Part shown: piece after piece, positions 1 to 8,151 of the stretch
Position numbering within the stretch: the stretch's first letter is position 1
Layout: the number at the start of each line of letters is the position of its first letter
Made by a program: the position numbers and the translations under genes
Notes under the pieces: generated by a model
Told to the model about the DNA's origin: nothing
The model's database searches: none
The model's input: only the letters and a program-made list of their open reading frames with translations
From: CAYVMP01 sp964452635
GTDB lineage: Bacteria > Patescibacteriota > Minisyncoccia > Phycocordibacterales > DATDWN01
DNA: 46,147 nucleotides
Reading direction: 5' to 3'
Assembly: GCA_964452635.1 (NCBI GenBank)
Contig: CAYVMP010000004.1
Coordinates: 1 to 46,147, forward strand

Positions 1-1553
1 CCAGATACAGCTCCCTGAAGGAAAATTCCGATAGCAGTATCGACATCGAAAAGAGAGTACAGTGCGCTTATGTTTAAAAATAGATACGTTGCATATCCCA
101 TAATGATTGATGCTGTCGCAACTTGAAATAATGTAACCAACACGACAGAAGAATATTTTGGGAATTCTCTGTTGAAATCAATCCAGTGAACTACAAGGTT
201 AAGGAGGACTCCGATACTAAACCCAAGTGGCAACATGAGCACCACGGTTCCTTGTATATCAGAAACCTTTAGGAGTGACTCAATGAAATCTTTAAAGAAA
301 ATCGAATGTTGATACACGTACACTAAAAAATATGTAAGCAAAATAATACAGACTGATGAGATGACATTTATGAATAGTGGTTTTCTAGTTTTCCCACGTG
401 AATAATATGCTCGTACAAACAGAGTCACGAGGTTCTGTGCGATAAGTGACACAACAAAGAGTGCCAGTGCGGCTGCAGTCAATCGAGTGTCATCCCAATT
501 AAACTTCCCTGCCCCAAGAATAGTTCGTACAATGTGCGCACGCAATACAACAAACATGACAGAAATTGGTATCGACCAAAATATAATATGCCGTGATGTT
601 GTAATCATGTGGGACAAAAATTCATCTCTATTTCCCGAAGAAATAAGTCGTGTAAGTACTGGAAACGCTGCGAGAGAGTAACTCACCCCAATAATAGAAA
701 ACGGAACCGACTGCAGATTGAAAGAAAAATTAAATATGGATATTGATCCCGGTAATAAAAAAGAAGCAAACGATATGAGAAAGAGTTCGGTAAGTTCATT
801 GGAAGAAACCGTGAGGGTTCGTGGTAATGATGTAGTGACTATTTTCCGAATCACAGTCCACGAAAATGGAAAACGAAGTTGAGGAAGTAATCCCTGTGTA
901 TATACATATGGGACCTGAATAAAGAAGTGAAAAAAGGCACCAGTCACCACTCCCCACCCAAGACCCTGCAGACCCCACACTGGGTAGAAAAAAATAATTC
1001 CAATAATGATTCCCACATTGTAAAGTACGGGAGAAATCGCGTACAAAAAAAATCGTTTATGTATCTGCGTTACACTTGCAAGTAGATTTGAAAAACCGAG
1101 AAAAATAGGTGATAAAATAAGTATACGAGTGAGCGCAACAAGTTCAGAAAATGAGGCTGAATGTGCGAATGGAGGAAACAAAACCGCAAGTATAGAAGGT
1201 GCGAGAAAATATATAACAGTACCTGAAACACATACAAAACAAAAAAAGAATGTAAATACAGTATCGAGAAATACCCGAGCATCATCTCGACTTGTATCAA
1301 GTTTCTCAAGAAGAAATGGAATGAGAACAGAAAGAGAAACAACAGATGCAACAGTTACAAATAATATATCTGGAATTCTAAAGGCAGAATAATAAATATC
1401 GAGTGTATTCCCTGCGCCAAAATGACTTGCCAGTAACCTATCTCGAAACAACGCCAATACCTGACTACAGATTGCAAAAAAAGCGAGAAGATATGCCGCC
1501 TGATGAATACCAGATATTTCCTGATTGAAAAACTTAAGTAATTTGCTCACCAT
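1..1553 (-). CDS. murJ: Lipid II flippase MurJ (MviN family), 3' end cut by window edge
   Basis: This gene runs off the left edge, so 517 codons are visible and the C-terminus is missing. It encodes a many-pass membrane protein of the MOP flippase superfamily, which moves the peptidoglycan precursor lipid II across the membrane. Support comes from a family-typical N-terminus with a charged arginine-containing RDRLLA stretch and the FRIPD motif after the first helix, serial hydrophobic helices, and a late GAGKFNWDDT loop followed by the NLVTLFVRAYYS helix characteristic of MurJ. The start is the ATG at 1553; a GTG lies directly after it. An AAGGTG string precedes the ATG but lies at or upstream of the predicted transcription start, so it probably does not act as a Shine-Dalgarno. 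The gene follows a terminator and has its own promoter, so it is probably a separate unit. Identification is confident; the exact start is less so. Confidence 0.9.
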   Translation of the reverse strand, partial: MVSKLLKFFNQEISGIHQAAYLLAFFAICSQVLALFRDRLLASHFGAGNTLDIYYSAFRIPDILFVTVASVVSLSVLIPFLLEKLDTSRDDARVFLDTVFTFFFCFVCVSGTVIYFLAPSILAVLFPPFAHSASFSELVALTRILILSPIFLGFSNLLASVTQIHKRFFLYAISPVLYNVGIIIGIIFFYPVWGLQGLGWGVVTGAFFHFFIQVPYVYTQGLLPQLRFPFSWTVIRKIVTTSLPRTLTVSSNELTELFLISFASFLLPGSISIFNFSFNLQSVPFSIIGVSYSLAAFPVLTRLISSGNRDEFLSHMITTSRHIIFWSIPISVMFVVLRAHIVRTILGAGKFNWDDTRLTAAALALFVVSLIAQNLVTLFVRAYYSRGKTRKPLFINVISSVCIILLTYFLVYVYQHSIFFKDFIESLLKVSDIQGTVVLMLPLGFSIGVLLNLVVHWIDFNREFPKYSSVVLVTLFQVATASIIMGYATYLFLNISALYSLFDVDTAIGIFLQGAVS

Positions 1554-1562
1554 TATCACCTT

Positions 1563-1590
1563 ATAATACAGCAGAAAAATAGTTTCTCAA
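1563..1590 (-). promoter_or_regulatory. murJ promoter, near-leaderless
   Basis: On the minus strand TTGAGA (1590-1585) and TATTAT (1568-1563) are separated by 16 bp. Transcription should start near 1556, which leaves only about 3 nt before the ATG at 1553. It lies between a terminator and the gene, where a promoter is expected. Confidence 0.55.
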
Positions 1591-1603
1591 AATTTTTAGA
1601 TAC

Positions 1604-1636
1604 AAAAAACACTCCGATACACTCAGAGTGTTTTTT
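1604..1636 (-). terminator. Rho-independent terminator after the O-antigen ligase/TPR gene
   Basis: An 11-bp perfect stem (1604-1614 with 1626-1636) encloses an 11-nt loop. The stem is A-rich on one side and T-rich on the other, so it ends in T6 on either strand. It lies 18 nt beyond the stop of the minus-strand gene ending at 1654 and separates that gene from murJ. Confidence 0.8.
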
Positions 1637-1653
1637 GTTTTTACATCAACTAA

Positions 1654-4023
1654 CTACTGAACCTTTTCTTTAACTGGAAGAGTTGTTGTTTTCCCTGGTT
1701 TGACGGGAGCTTCCTGCTGGAAGAGCGGTTTGTTTGATTTGAGAATATCAAGAATCTGGTTTACTTCTGTACTCTCAGGATTGGTTTGTTTCAACTCTTC
1801 GAACTGTACAATTGCCTTAGGACGATTGCCCGTTGCTTCATATGAAAGTCCGAGGAAATATTTTGCGTTTGCATACTGAGGTGACAATGTCAGTGATTTC
1901 TCAAACGCCTCGATTGCACCAGCAAAGTCCTGAGCATTGAATTTGAGATATCCGAGTTGGAAGAGAATACTTGGATCATTTGGACTTAGGATAGCTGCGG
2001 CAGTAACTGAGTCAATCGCACCCTTAAGATTCTTTGTAGCAATCTCAATTTGTGCAAGCAAGAAATATGCATCGAGATAATTTTGTTTTGCCTGAATCGC
2101 CTGTATTGCATACGCACGTGCCTGTGGAAGATTACCGTTATCAACTTCAAGCTGTGAGAGAAGCAATAGAATACCTGGGTTCTTTGGGTTTCTTCTGAAT
2201 GCTTCTGTGTACGCGAACTGAGCACTCTCATACGCACCCTGAACTTTGAGTGGTACAGCGGACTGATATACACGACCGAGTGATATCCAGTTAAGATAGT
2301 TTATTGGGTCAGCATCTCGAGCTGAAATACCGGCACGAATTGCATCTGAAAGCGTATCACTGACTTGTTTCTGCAATGCTTCTTGAGTTACTTTCTTTGG
2401 ATCCTGTGCAACGATACCTGCGAGTTTTACTGTCTGAATCTCTGACAATGCTCGATAGTATGTGTCGTATTTAACTGCATCAATCGCTTTCTGCATGAGT
2501 GCAACACTACCAGCAACATCTTTTGAGTTGTTCAGTGCATATGAACTTTTCTGGAAATACCAAAGTGATTGAGAATTCTTAAAGAGACCAACACCGAGTG
2601 ATAGAGTACCAATGGTAAGAGCAATCAATATAACCGAGAGCACATATCCCTGTCGTGGATTGCTTGTAAGTATTACTCGGTTGAGACGAATAACACCCCC
2701 TACATATACTGACGCATAGAACAATCCAGTAAAGAAGAACGTGAGCACAAACACCGCAGTGCTTGGCACATACACGATAGCAAGTATCCAGAGGTAGAGA
2801 GAAATAAAGAATGAAGAAACCATGAGAAACTTTTCGAATGTATCCTCTATCTTCATGAATATAGACTTTATACCTGTGTAGATATAGAATCCGAAGAATA
2901 ATAGCCACGATAAAACTCCAAAAAGACCCGTTGTCACTGCAAATGTAGGGAGAAGACCAATACCATACGCAAAATCAGTATTCCAGAATATAGTAGCAGT
3001 TATATCATCAGGTTTATATGAAAGCCACTGAGTCACAAATGTGTTTGGACCAGAACCAAAGAGTGGTCGATTTTGAATGGTTGATCGTGCAATATCGAGA
3101 GTTACAGAAAGTGATGGACGGACATCAACATTGTTTACGTTGAATTTTTTAGCGAAGTAACCACCAAGAGAAGCACCCCAGATTATAAACGCAATAGAGA
3201 TGAGACATACAACAACTGAGTACACCGGAAGTTTTTTGAATTTCTGGCCAAATGTAAGTGGTATGCCAAGTGTATCCTCTCGAACAAGGAAGAAGTTATA
3301 GAGAACAAACAAGAAAGATGACACTGCGAGCACGTACCACACAATCGTAAAGTTTACGAGTGTGAGGAAGAAAAGAGAGAACACAAGTGCAAGAAGAAGA
3401 AGACCCTTCATGAGTTTACTCAATCGAAGGATATGCTGAGAAAGGAGTGCGAGAAGTGCTGTCATCCCAAAGAAGATACCGACACTATTCCAACTACCAA
3501 GCGGAGTGAGTGTAAGATCTGTAAAAATACCGAATGACAATGCCTTAGCACCAAACAAAACACGAACCAAAAGGAAGAGTGAAAAGATAAGTGATGAGAG
3601 AAGGAATGAAAGATAGGAGTAGAAGATACGCTGTTTTGAATTCGCGAGTACTGACATGAGAATCAAGTACACGAATCCAAGAATGATAAACCCGACCGTA
3701 CTAATATCGAATGTGTATCCGAAGAATACCATTCGCGAAAAGCCATTGCTGATTCCCGCAAGCACGTACACAATCGGAACAAGCAATGTGAGTCCAACCG
3801 CATATCGAGCAGGTTGTGGCATTGGAAGAGATCCAGATGTAAATACTCCTGCAATATAAAACAGAAAGGCTGCGATCACACCGAGTGCAAACAATAAACT
3901 CGTACCAAACTGGATTGAAATAAATGTAACCGGAACAAAGAATATTGGTATGAGAAACGTCATCGCCAACAAAATGTAAAACGAAATATTTTCAAATACC
4001 GAGACACGTGAATTTTCTTGCAT
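1654..4023 (-). CDS. O-antigen ligase (Wzy_C)-like membrane protein with C-terminal TPR repeats
   Basis: The 789-residue protein has about 10-12 hydrophobic segments in residues 1-490, then a soluble C-terminal half. The periplasmic loop has the RPLFGSGPNTF pattern, matching the P-x-x-G-x-G region of the O-antigen ligase/Wzy polymerase superfamily, which joins or polymerises lipid-linked glycans outside the membrane. Residues from about 590 to 770 contain at least three tandem TPR-like units (for example AIEAFEKSLTLSPQYANA), a fusion common in Patescibacteria. Two related ligase-like genes occur in this window; the other is at 18295-19754. The gene stands alone, with a promoter upstream and a terminator downstream. 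It could instead be a glycoprotein O-oligosaccharyl transferase; sequence alone cannot tell which glycan it uses. Confidence 0.82.
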   Translation of the reverse strand: MQENSRVSVFENISFYILLAMTFLIPIFFVPVTFISIQFGTSLLFALGVIAAFLFYIAGVFTSGSLPMPQPARYAVGLTLLVPIVYVLAGISNGFSRMVFFGYTFDISTVGFIILGFVYLILMSVLANSKQRIFYSYLSFLLSSLIFSLFLLVRVLFGAKALSFGIFTDLTLTPLGSWNSVGIFFGMTALLALLSQHILRLSKLMKGLLLLALVFSLFFLTLVNFTIVWYVLAVSSFLFVLYNFFLVREDTLGIPLTFGQKFKKLPVYSVVVCLISIAFIIWGASLGGYFAKKFNVNNVDVRPSLSVTLDIARSTIQNRPLFGSGPNTFVTQWLSYKPDDITATIFWNTDFAYGIGLLPTFAVTTGLFGVLSWLLFFGFYIYTGIKSIFMKIEDTFEKFLMVSSFFISLYLWILAIVYVPSTAVFVLTFFFTGLFYASVYVGGVIRLNRVILTSNPRQGYVLSVILIALTIGTLSLGVGLFKNSQSLWYFQKSSYALNNSKDVAGSVALMQKAIDAVKYDTYYRALSEIQTVKLAGIVAQDPKKVTQEALQKQVSDTLSDAIRAGISARDADPINYLNWISLGRVYQSAVPLKVQGAYESAQFAYTEAFRRNPKNPGILLLLSQLEVDNGNLPQARAYAIQAIQAKQNYLDAYFLLAQIEIATKNLKGAIDSVTAAAILSPNDPSILFQLGYLKFNAQDFAGAIEAFEKSLTLSPQYANAKYFLGLSYEATGNRPKAIVQFEELKQTNPESTEVNQILDILKSNKPLFQQEAPVKPGKTTTLPVKEKVQ

Positions 4024-4062
4024 TGTAATAATATAAAAGCTACTAATAAATATGTGTTACTA

Positions 4063-4090
4063 AGTATATAAGAGTATGTGCGAATATCAA
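4063..4090 (-). promoter_or_regulatory. Promoter of the O-antigen ligase/TPR gene
   Basis: TTGATA (4090-4085) and TATACT (4068-4063) are spaced by 16 bp on the minus strand, close to the sigma-70 consensus. The predicted start near 4056 gives a leader of about 33 nt. A second -10-like TATATT sits exactly 6 nt before the ATG, so a leaderless transcript is also possible. Confidence 0.55.
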
Positions 4091-4107
4091 AGCATATTTA
4101 TGTGGAT

Positions 4108-4137
4108 AAAAAACACACTCTTGCGAGTGTGTTTTTT
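4108..4137 (-). terminator. rnpB terminator
   Basis: A 13-bp perfect stem (4108-4120 with 4125-4137) has a TTGC loop and ends in a T6 run on the minus strand. It starts right after the 3' end of the RNase P RNA. Confidence 0.85.
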
Positions 4138-4140
4138 ATC

Positions 4141-4532
4141 TCTGTACCTATAAGCCGAATTCTGTCCTGCTTCGCTAAAGCTACGCAGGACGTGTCCTTG
4201 GGCAATAGCGAAACAGTGATAGTTATTTATCTAGCCACATGATTACTCATGCGGTCAAGCGGCACTTACTCGAACCTACCGAAGTCTGTTCGAGTACACG
4301 GCCTTGCATTGAAGTAAGGATTTTGCCGTTTCACCCCAATATTTCTATTGGATTATTCCGTACAAATAAATTCACACGGAACCCATAGGCTTTCGCTTTT
4401 GGCGTCTCTGCTCGCACCTCTTGGATTACTCCAGACGGGCGTTACCCGCTACCCCTGCCAATCAAATGACTCAATGTTCGGACTTTCCTCCCTGCTCCCG
4501 TGAGGGCATCAGAGCAACTATCCGATACAGAG
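4141..4532 (-). ncRNA. rnpB: RNase P RNA (bacterial class A)
   Basis: On the minus strand the RNA carries the conserved GAGGAAAGTCCGAACA block near its 5' end, GGTAACGCCCG in the middle, and ACAGAATTCGGCTTAT at its 3' end, all diagnostic of rnpB. The ends are set by a P1 helix: TCTGTATC at the 5' end pairs with GGTACAGA at the 3' end. The RNA cleaves 5' leaders from tRNA precursors. Its length of about 390 nt is normal. A hairpin near the 3' end (4164-4191) is longer than the short equivalent in E. coli and contains a sequence repeated in the gene at 11054-12139. It has its own promoter inside the end of gatB and its own terminator. Confidence 0.95.
4164..4191. repeat. Short palindromic repeat inside rnpB
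   Basis: GTCCTGC and GCAGGAC (7 bp) flank a 14-nt interior containing TTCGCTAAAGCTAC. The 22-nt stretch 4170-4191 matches 19 of 22 positions of the minus strand at 11658-11637, inside a membrane-protein gene. The hairpin extends a normally short rnpB stem, so it can sit there without breaking the RNA fold. Confidence 0.55.
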
Positions 4533-4537
4533 AATTA

Positions 4538-4566
4538 ATTATACAATAATTACTTTAATAATTCAA
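4538..4566 (-). promoter_or_regulatory. rnpB promoter overlapping the 3' end of gatB
   Basis: TTGAAT (4566-4561) and TATAAT (4543-4538) are separated by 17 bp. Transcription would start near 4531, which coincides with the 5' end deduced from the P1 helix. The -35 box lies within the last codons of gatB. Confidence 0.75.
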
Positions 4567-6022
4567 TAGTTATTGTTTTGAGCACTTCAGGACTTACAGC
4601 ACCTTTTGTTATCTTCATCCCCTGTCCGATGAAAAACTGAAAGACCGACTCCTTTCCCCCTCTATACTCCTCTACGACAGATGGGTTGTCCGCGATAATC
4701 TGTGCCATTACTTTTTTAATTTCTTCGATATCATTTTTAAGAACAAGGCCTTTTTCCTCTGCGATTTTTTCTGGATTTCCTCCCTCTTCAAACATAATCT
4801 TGAGAATATCCTTCGCTCCTCTACTTGATATTGTACCGACACGAATCATACGGATCATCTGTGAAAAATCAAACGGTGTGATTGCACCAACAGAAAATTC
4901 AGTATCCGATCCTTGGCGTGCTTTCGAAAGTCCAGCGATGTCTGATGTAATATAATTTGATGCAATTTGAAATATGTCTTTCCCAACATTGACTTCGAGT
5001 GACGATGCAACCTTTTCAAAAAAACTTCCTGCGACTCGGTTGTATACATATACTTCAATATCACTTTCCTTCAATCCATAATCCCGAGCATATCGTGTCC
5101 GAAGCTGTGCCGGCAACTCAGGCATAGTACTCAGAAGTGCTTCACGACTAAATTCAGGAATTAGAGAAAGTTTTAACTTTGGAAGATCTGGTTCAGGAAA
5201 ATATCTGTAGTCATGAGCATTTTCCTTTGAACGTTGTGAAAAAGTGCAGTTTTTATTTTCATCCCATCCCCGTGTTTCTTGCACAACTTTCTCTCCCTGC
5301 TCAAGGAGCGCACATTGTCGTGTGTACTCGAAATCAATCGCTCGTCCCGCAGAACGAAATGAGTTGATATTTTTGACTTCTACTTTAGTACCAAACTGTG
5401 AAGCGCCTTTTTTCGCAACTGAAATGTTCACCTCGACTCTCATCTCACCCTTTTCCATATTTGCATAAGAGACACCGAGATACTGAAGGAGAAGCTGTAA
5501 TTCACGAGCAAATACCATCGCCTGTTCGGCGCTATGAATCACCGGCTCAGTCACCAACTCCATGAGTGGAACACCTGCTCGGTTGTAGTCCACAAGACTC
5601 ATACCCGGAGTATCGTGACTCGAACGTGCAGTATCTTCCTCGAGATGAACGCGTGTCAGTGTGACACCAGCGAGTTCACCGCCCGACACGAGAGGATATT
5701 TGTACTGACTAATCTGATATCCCTTTGGAATATCAGGGTAGAAATAATTTTTTCTATCGAACTCAGTGAAATCGGCAAGCTGTGCGCCTACCGCAACACC
5801 GACAGTGAGTACCTTTCGAACAGCCTCTTTATTGATTACAGGAAGTGTTCCCGGATACCCCATGCAGATAGGACAGATGTGAATATTTGGAGATGCTAAA
5901 ACCCCATCGTCTGTTTCAAAGGATTCTGGAGAGTTCGCACACCCACAAAACATTTTACTCTGTGTATTGAGCTCAGCGTGAATTTCCAAACCAACAGTAA
6001 TTATGTATTCTGAATCTGACAT
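4550..6022 (-). CDS. gatB: Asp/Glu-tRNA amidotransferase subunit B
   Basis: The 490-residue protein is full length for GatB. It opens with the family-typical GLEIHAELNTQSKMFC, has four cysteines in CGC and CPIC positions typical of the zinc site near residues 26-55, and shows DYNRAGVPLMEL and SFRSAGRAIDFE in the cradle domain. The C-terminal part (about residues 340-490) is the helical GatB/Yqey tail. GatB activates and amidates Glu-tRNA(Gln) or Asp-tRNA(Asn) using ammonia supplied by GatA; gatA and gatC are not in this window. The gene starts 9 nt after the stop of obg and is probably cotranscribed with it. No Shine-Dalgarno is visible. Confidence 0.96.
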   Translation of the reverse strand: MSDSEYIITVGLEIHAELNTQSKMFCGCANSPESFETDDGVLASPNIHICPICMGYPGTLPVINKEAVRKVLTVGVAVGAQLADFTEFDRKNYFYPDIPKGYQISQYKYPLVSGGELAGVTLTRVHLEEDTARSSHDTPGMSLVDYNRAGVPLMELVTEPVIHSAEQAMVFARELQLLLQYLGVSYANMEKGEMRVEVNISVAKKGASQFGTKVEVKNINSFRSAGRAIDFEYTRQCALLEQGEKVVQETRGWDENKNCTFSQRSKENAHDYRYFPEPDLPKLKLSLIPEFSREALLSTMPELPAQLRTRYARDYGLKESDIEVYVYNRVAGSFFEKVASSLEVNVGKDIFQIASNYITSDIAGLSKARQGSDTEFSVGAITPFDFSQMIRMIRVGTISSRGAKDILKIMFEEGGNPEKIAEEKGLVLKNDIEEIKKVMAQIIADNPSVVEEYRGGKESVFQFFIGQGMKITKGAVSPEVLKTITIELLK

Positions 6023-6031
6023 AATACTATA

Positions 6032-6997
6032 TTATAGTGCTTTTAAGACTTTTACCAAATCATCTGATAATTTCTTGACTGATGCATCATCAATCACAGA
6101 CACAGTCATCACCTTCACACCAGTTCGTTCAAAGTTAAATGTATATAATCTGAGTGTTACATCATCCACCACATCAGTTTTCGTAAGTAAAATTATTTCT
6201 GGTTTATCCAAGAGAGACGGGTCAAATTGCTCAAGCTCAGTATGAACAGTATTATACGTTTTCATCAAATCCTCCGACTCACAGGATATACAATGGAGCA
6301 ACATTTTCGTACGAGAAATATGTCGCAGGAATTTATGTCCAAGTCCTCGCCCCTCTGACGCACCCTCGATAAGTCCCGGAATATCTGCGATCACAAACCC
6401 ATACAAATCACCGAGATTAGGTACAAGTGTTGTAAACTGATAGGACCCGACTTTTGCCTGCGCACGTGTCAGCGCATTGAGCAAACTTGACTTGCCTGCG
6501 TTAGGCAGACCGACGAGTCCAATATCAACAATCAATTTAAGTTCGATAAAAAATGTCCCTGACTGTCCCGGTTTACCCGGAGTTGATTCCTTTGGACGGA
6601 TATTTTTTGATCCCTTAAAGTATGCATTCCCGCGACCACCGTTGCCACCCTTGAGGAAAAAAATCGGCTCTTCAGAGAGTACCTCAACGGACTCGTTCGT
6701 TTCGGTGTTGGTGATAATACTACCAAGTGGAAGCTCGATGGTAACATCTTCACCGCTTTTCCCATGCATACAATCTCCGTGACCAGAGTCACCATTTTCA
6801 GCATGAAAGTCCTTTATGAATCGGTACGCCGAGAGACGCGAAATATCACGTACTCCTTTGAGATATACGTTTCCACCGCGACCTCCATCGCCACCACCCG
6901 GACCAGCATGATCAATACCCTTCTGGTGCATCCATGATACTATCCCGTCTCCACCAGTACCGGCAGATATATTGAGTGTAAGTTCGTCTATAAACAT
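6032..6997 (-). CDS. obg: GTPase Obg/CgtA, short form without C-terminal OCT domain
   Basis: This 321-residue protein has the glycine-rich Obg fold at residues 1-155 (AGTGGDG, GPGGGDGGRGGN, GGNGGRGN) and a G domain with the P-loop GLPNAGKSS, switch I FTTLVPNLG, DIPGLIEGA as G3 and a TKTD in place of the usual NKxD. It ends soon after the G domain, so the OCT domain found in some Obg proteins is absent. Obg binds the 50S subunit and acts in ribosome maturation. The start is placed at ATG 6997 because MFIDELTL matches the universal N-terminus; an upstream GTG at 7012 would add five atypical residues. TTGTAT (7032-7027), 17 bp and TACAGT (7009-7004) place the transcription start on that ATG, suggesting a leaderless mRNA. 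gatB follows directly. Confidence 0.95.
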   Translation of the reverse strand: MFIDELTLNISAGTGGDGIVSWMHQKGIDHAGPGGGDGGRGGNVYLKGVRDISRLSAYRFIKDFHAENGDSGHGDCMHGKSGEDVTIELPLGSIITNTETNESVEVLSEEPIFFLKGGNGGRGNAYFKGSKNIRPKESTPGKPGQSGTFFIELKLIVDIGLVGLPNAGKSSLLNALTRAQAKVGSYQFTTLVPNLGDLYGFVIADIPGLIEGASEGRGLGHKFLRHISRTKMLLHCISCESEDLMKTYNTVHTELEQFDPSLLDKPEIILLTKTDVVDDVTLRLYTFNFERTGVKVMTVSVIDDASVKKLSDDLVKVLKAL

Positions 6998-7068
6998 ACA
7001 CCAACTGTACACAAAAATGGGTCAAAATACAATTTATTATAATGTTACTTCTACCAAAATATTCTTTT

Positions 7069-7118
7069 AAAAAAATACTTTGATAGAAGCCCGTGCCTAA
7101 TACAAAGATCAGACACGG
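7069..7118 (-). terminator. Hairpin terminator after the sigma-region-4 gene
   Basis: An 11-bp stem with two G-T pairs (7091-7101 with 7108-7118) has a 6-nt loop. About 15 nt past the stem there is a run of seven T on the minus strand (7075-7069). The T run is further from the stem than usual, so termination may be imperfect. Confidence 0.5.
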
Positions 7119-7157
7119 ACTATAAATGTACTTAGCTACTCTTCTATTGTAGATGGC

Positions 7158-8042
7158 TCAACTACTGGTCGCTTGAGGAGGAAACATTTCTTCGAGTGTC
7201 CGCTGAGTAAAATCAAACGGAGACTCGAGAAATAGTCGGAGTTGACGAGCACGCTGAGGATGGCGAAGTTGGCGCAAGCCTCTACCCTCGATTTGTCGAA
7301 TCCTTTCAAAGGTCACATCAAACTGTTTAGCAATTTCCCTCAGGGGAAGAACCTCTTCTCCATCTAAGCCAAATCGAAGACGGATAACTTTCTGTGAACG
7401 TTCATGTGGAATTGTCCTGATTACTTCATCTATCCCATTTTTGGCACTTTCACCCAACGGAATCATCCATGACGAACGATATTCTGCCAAAGCCCAGCCA
7501 GCAAGCTGAGAGGCAAAAGAATCTCGTGTCAGCAGAACATTACTATTGATGATATTAGCAAACTCCTTGAGAGGTTGCTGTGCCCTTATTCTCTCCATGC
7601 CCAATCTTTCACCTAAAACAGCGTAGAGTAGTCGCCTGTATGGAACATACTCAGGTGGATCGATGGGACACATCATTGTATCAACAAAGACCATCGCACC
7701 CTCGGCAACCGAATTAAAATGCCTAATATCAAGATAAATCTCCAAGGCATTCATAATCCCTTGTGCGGTTTCTTGATCTACACCTAGTTTCTTTGCGCAG
7801 TCAGAGATATCGCAAATTGCAAACCACTCACGCATCGCGCAGTTGAATGCATTATCGCGACGTTGTGACAAATTCATATTGGTATGTATTTTTGCATGTC
7901 CAATATTTTTGAAGTCATTAATAACCGAACCAACATGAATGTTTAGAACGGTAGCAATATCTTGATTAGAGATACCGAGTGAGACAAGATATCGTATAAT
8001 TTCTCGCCTCGTATTTAACCCTAGGGTTTTAGCACTGAGCAT
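7158..8042 (-). CDS. Orphan sigma-70 region 4-like DNA-binding protein
   Basis: Residues about 204-267 of this 294-residue protein match sigma-70 region 4: IPHERSQKVIRLRFGL, LPLREIAKQFDVTFERIRQIE and a basic RGLRQLRHPQRAR end, the helix-turn-helix that reads -35 boxes. No sigma region 2 is present, so it is not a complete sigma factor. The N-terminus (residues 11-45) has a second helix-turn-helix-like segment with ISNQDIATVLNIHVGSV. The middle is not recognised. It probably acts as a transcription regulator that contacts promoters or RNA polymerase; the targets are unknown. Unusually for this window, the start has a good Shine-Dalgarno (AAAGG, about 8 nt before ATG 8042) and a leader of about 60 nt containing a hairpin. 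It is a single-gene unit. Confidence 0.75.
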   Translation of the reverse strand: MLSAKTLGLNTRREIIRYLVSLGISNQDIATVLNIHVGSVINDFKNIGHAKIHTNMNLSQRRDNAFNCAMREWFAICDISDCAKKLGVDQETAQGIMNALEIYLDIRHFNSVAEGAMVFVDTMMCPIDPPEYVPYRRLLYAVLGERLGMERIRAQQPLKEFANIINSNVLLTRDSFASQLAGWALAEYRSSWMIPLGESAKNGIDEVIRTIPHERSQKVIRLRFGLDGEEVLPLREIAKQFDVTFERIRQIEGRGLRQLRHPQRARQLRLFLESPFDFTQRTLEEMFPPQATSS

Positions 8043-8075
8043 TTTCCAACCTTTCTTTGCAATCTTGGTATTGTC

Positions 8076-8095
8076 AAAAAGAGCACTTAGGCTCT
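8076..8095 (-). promoter_or_regulatory. Leader hairpin followed by T5 (possible attenuator)
   Basis: In the leader of the sigma-like gene, AGAGC and GCTCT (8095-8091 and 8084-8080) form a 5-bp stem with a 6-nt loop, followed by T5 on the minus strand. It would sit about 10 nt after the predicted transcription start. The stem is short, so its function is uncertain. Confidence 0.3.
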
Positions 8096-8100
8096 AACAA

Positions 8101-8140
8101 TTTCCGGAAAAATACTATGTTAATCACACAGTTAAGTCAA
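8101..8140 (-). promoter_or_regulatory. Promoter of the sigma-like gene, with a palindrome at the start site
   Basis: TTGACT (8140-8135), a 17-bp spacer and TAGTAT (8117-8112) form a good promoter. The predicted start near 8105 falls inside the perfect palindrome TTTCCGGAAA (8101-8110), which could be an operator, perhaps for autoregulation. The palindrome is short and could be chance. Confidence 0.6.
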
Positions 8141-8151
8141 TCTTTGTTTTT

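Noticed and set aside
1557..1562. AAGGTG before murJ as a Shine-Dalgarno
   Set aside because: It lies upstream of the transcription start predicted from TTGAGA-16-TATTAT, so it would probably not be in the mRNA. The call depends on that promoter being right.
3656..3859. Small plus-strand open frames opposite the O-antigen ligase and many similar antisense frames
   Set aside because: They lie wholly within better-supported genes and show no protein features or start signals of their own.
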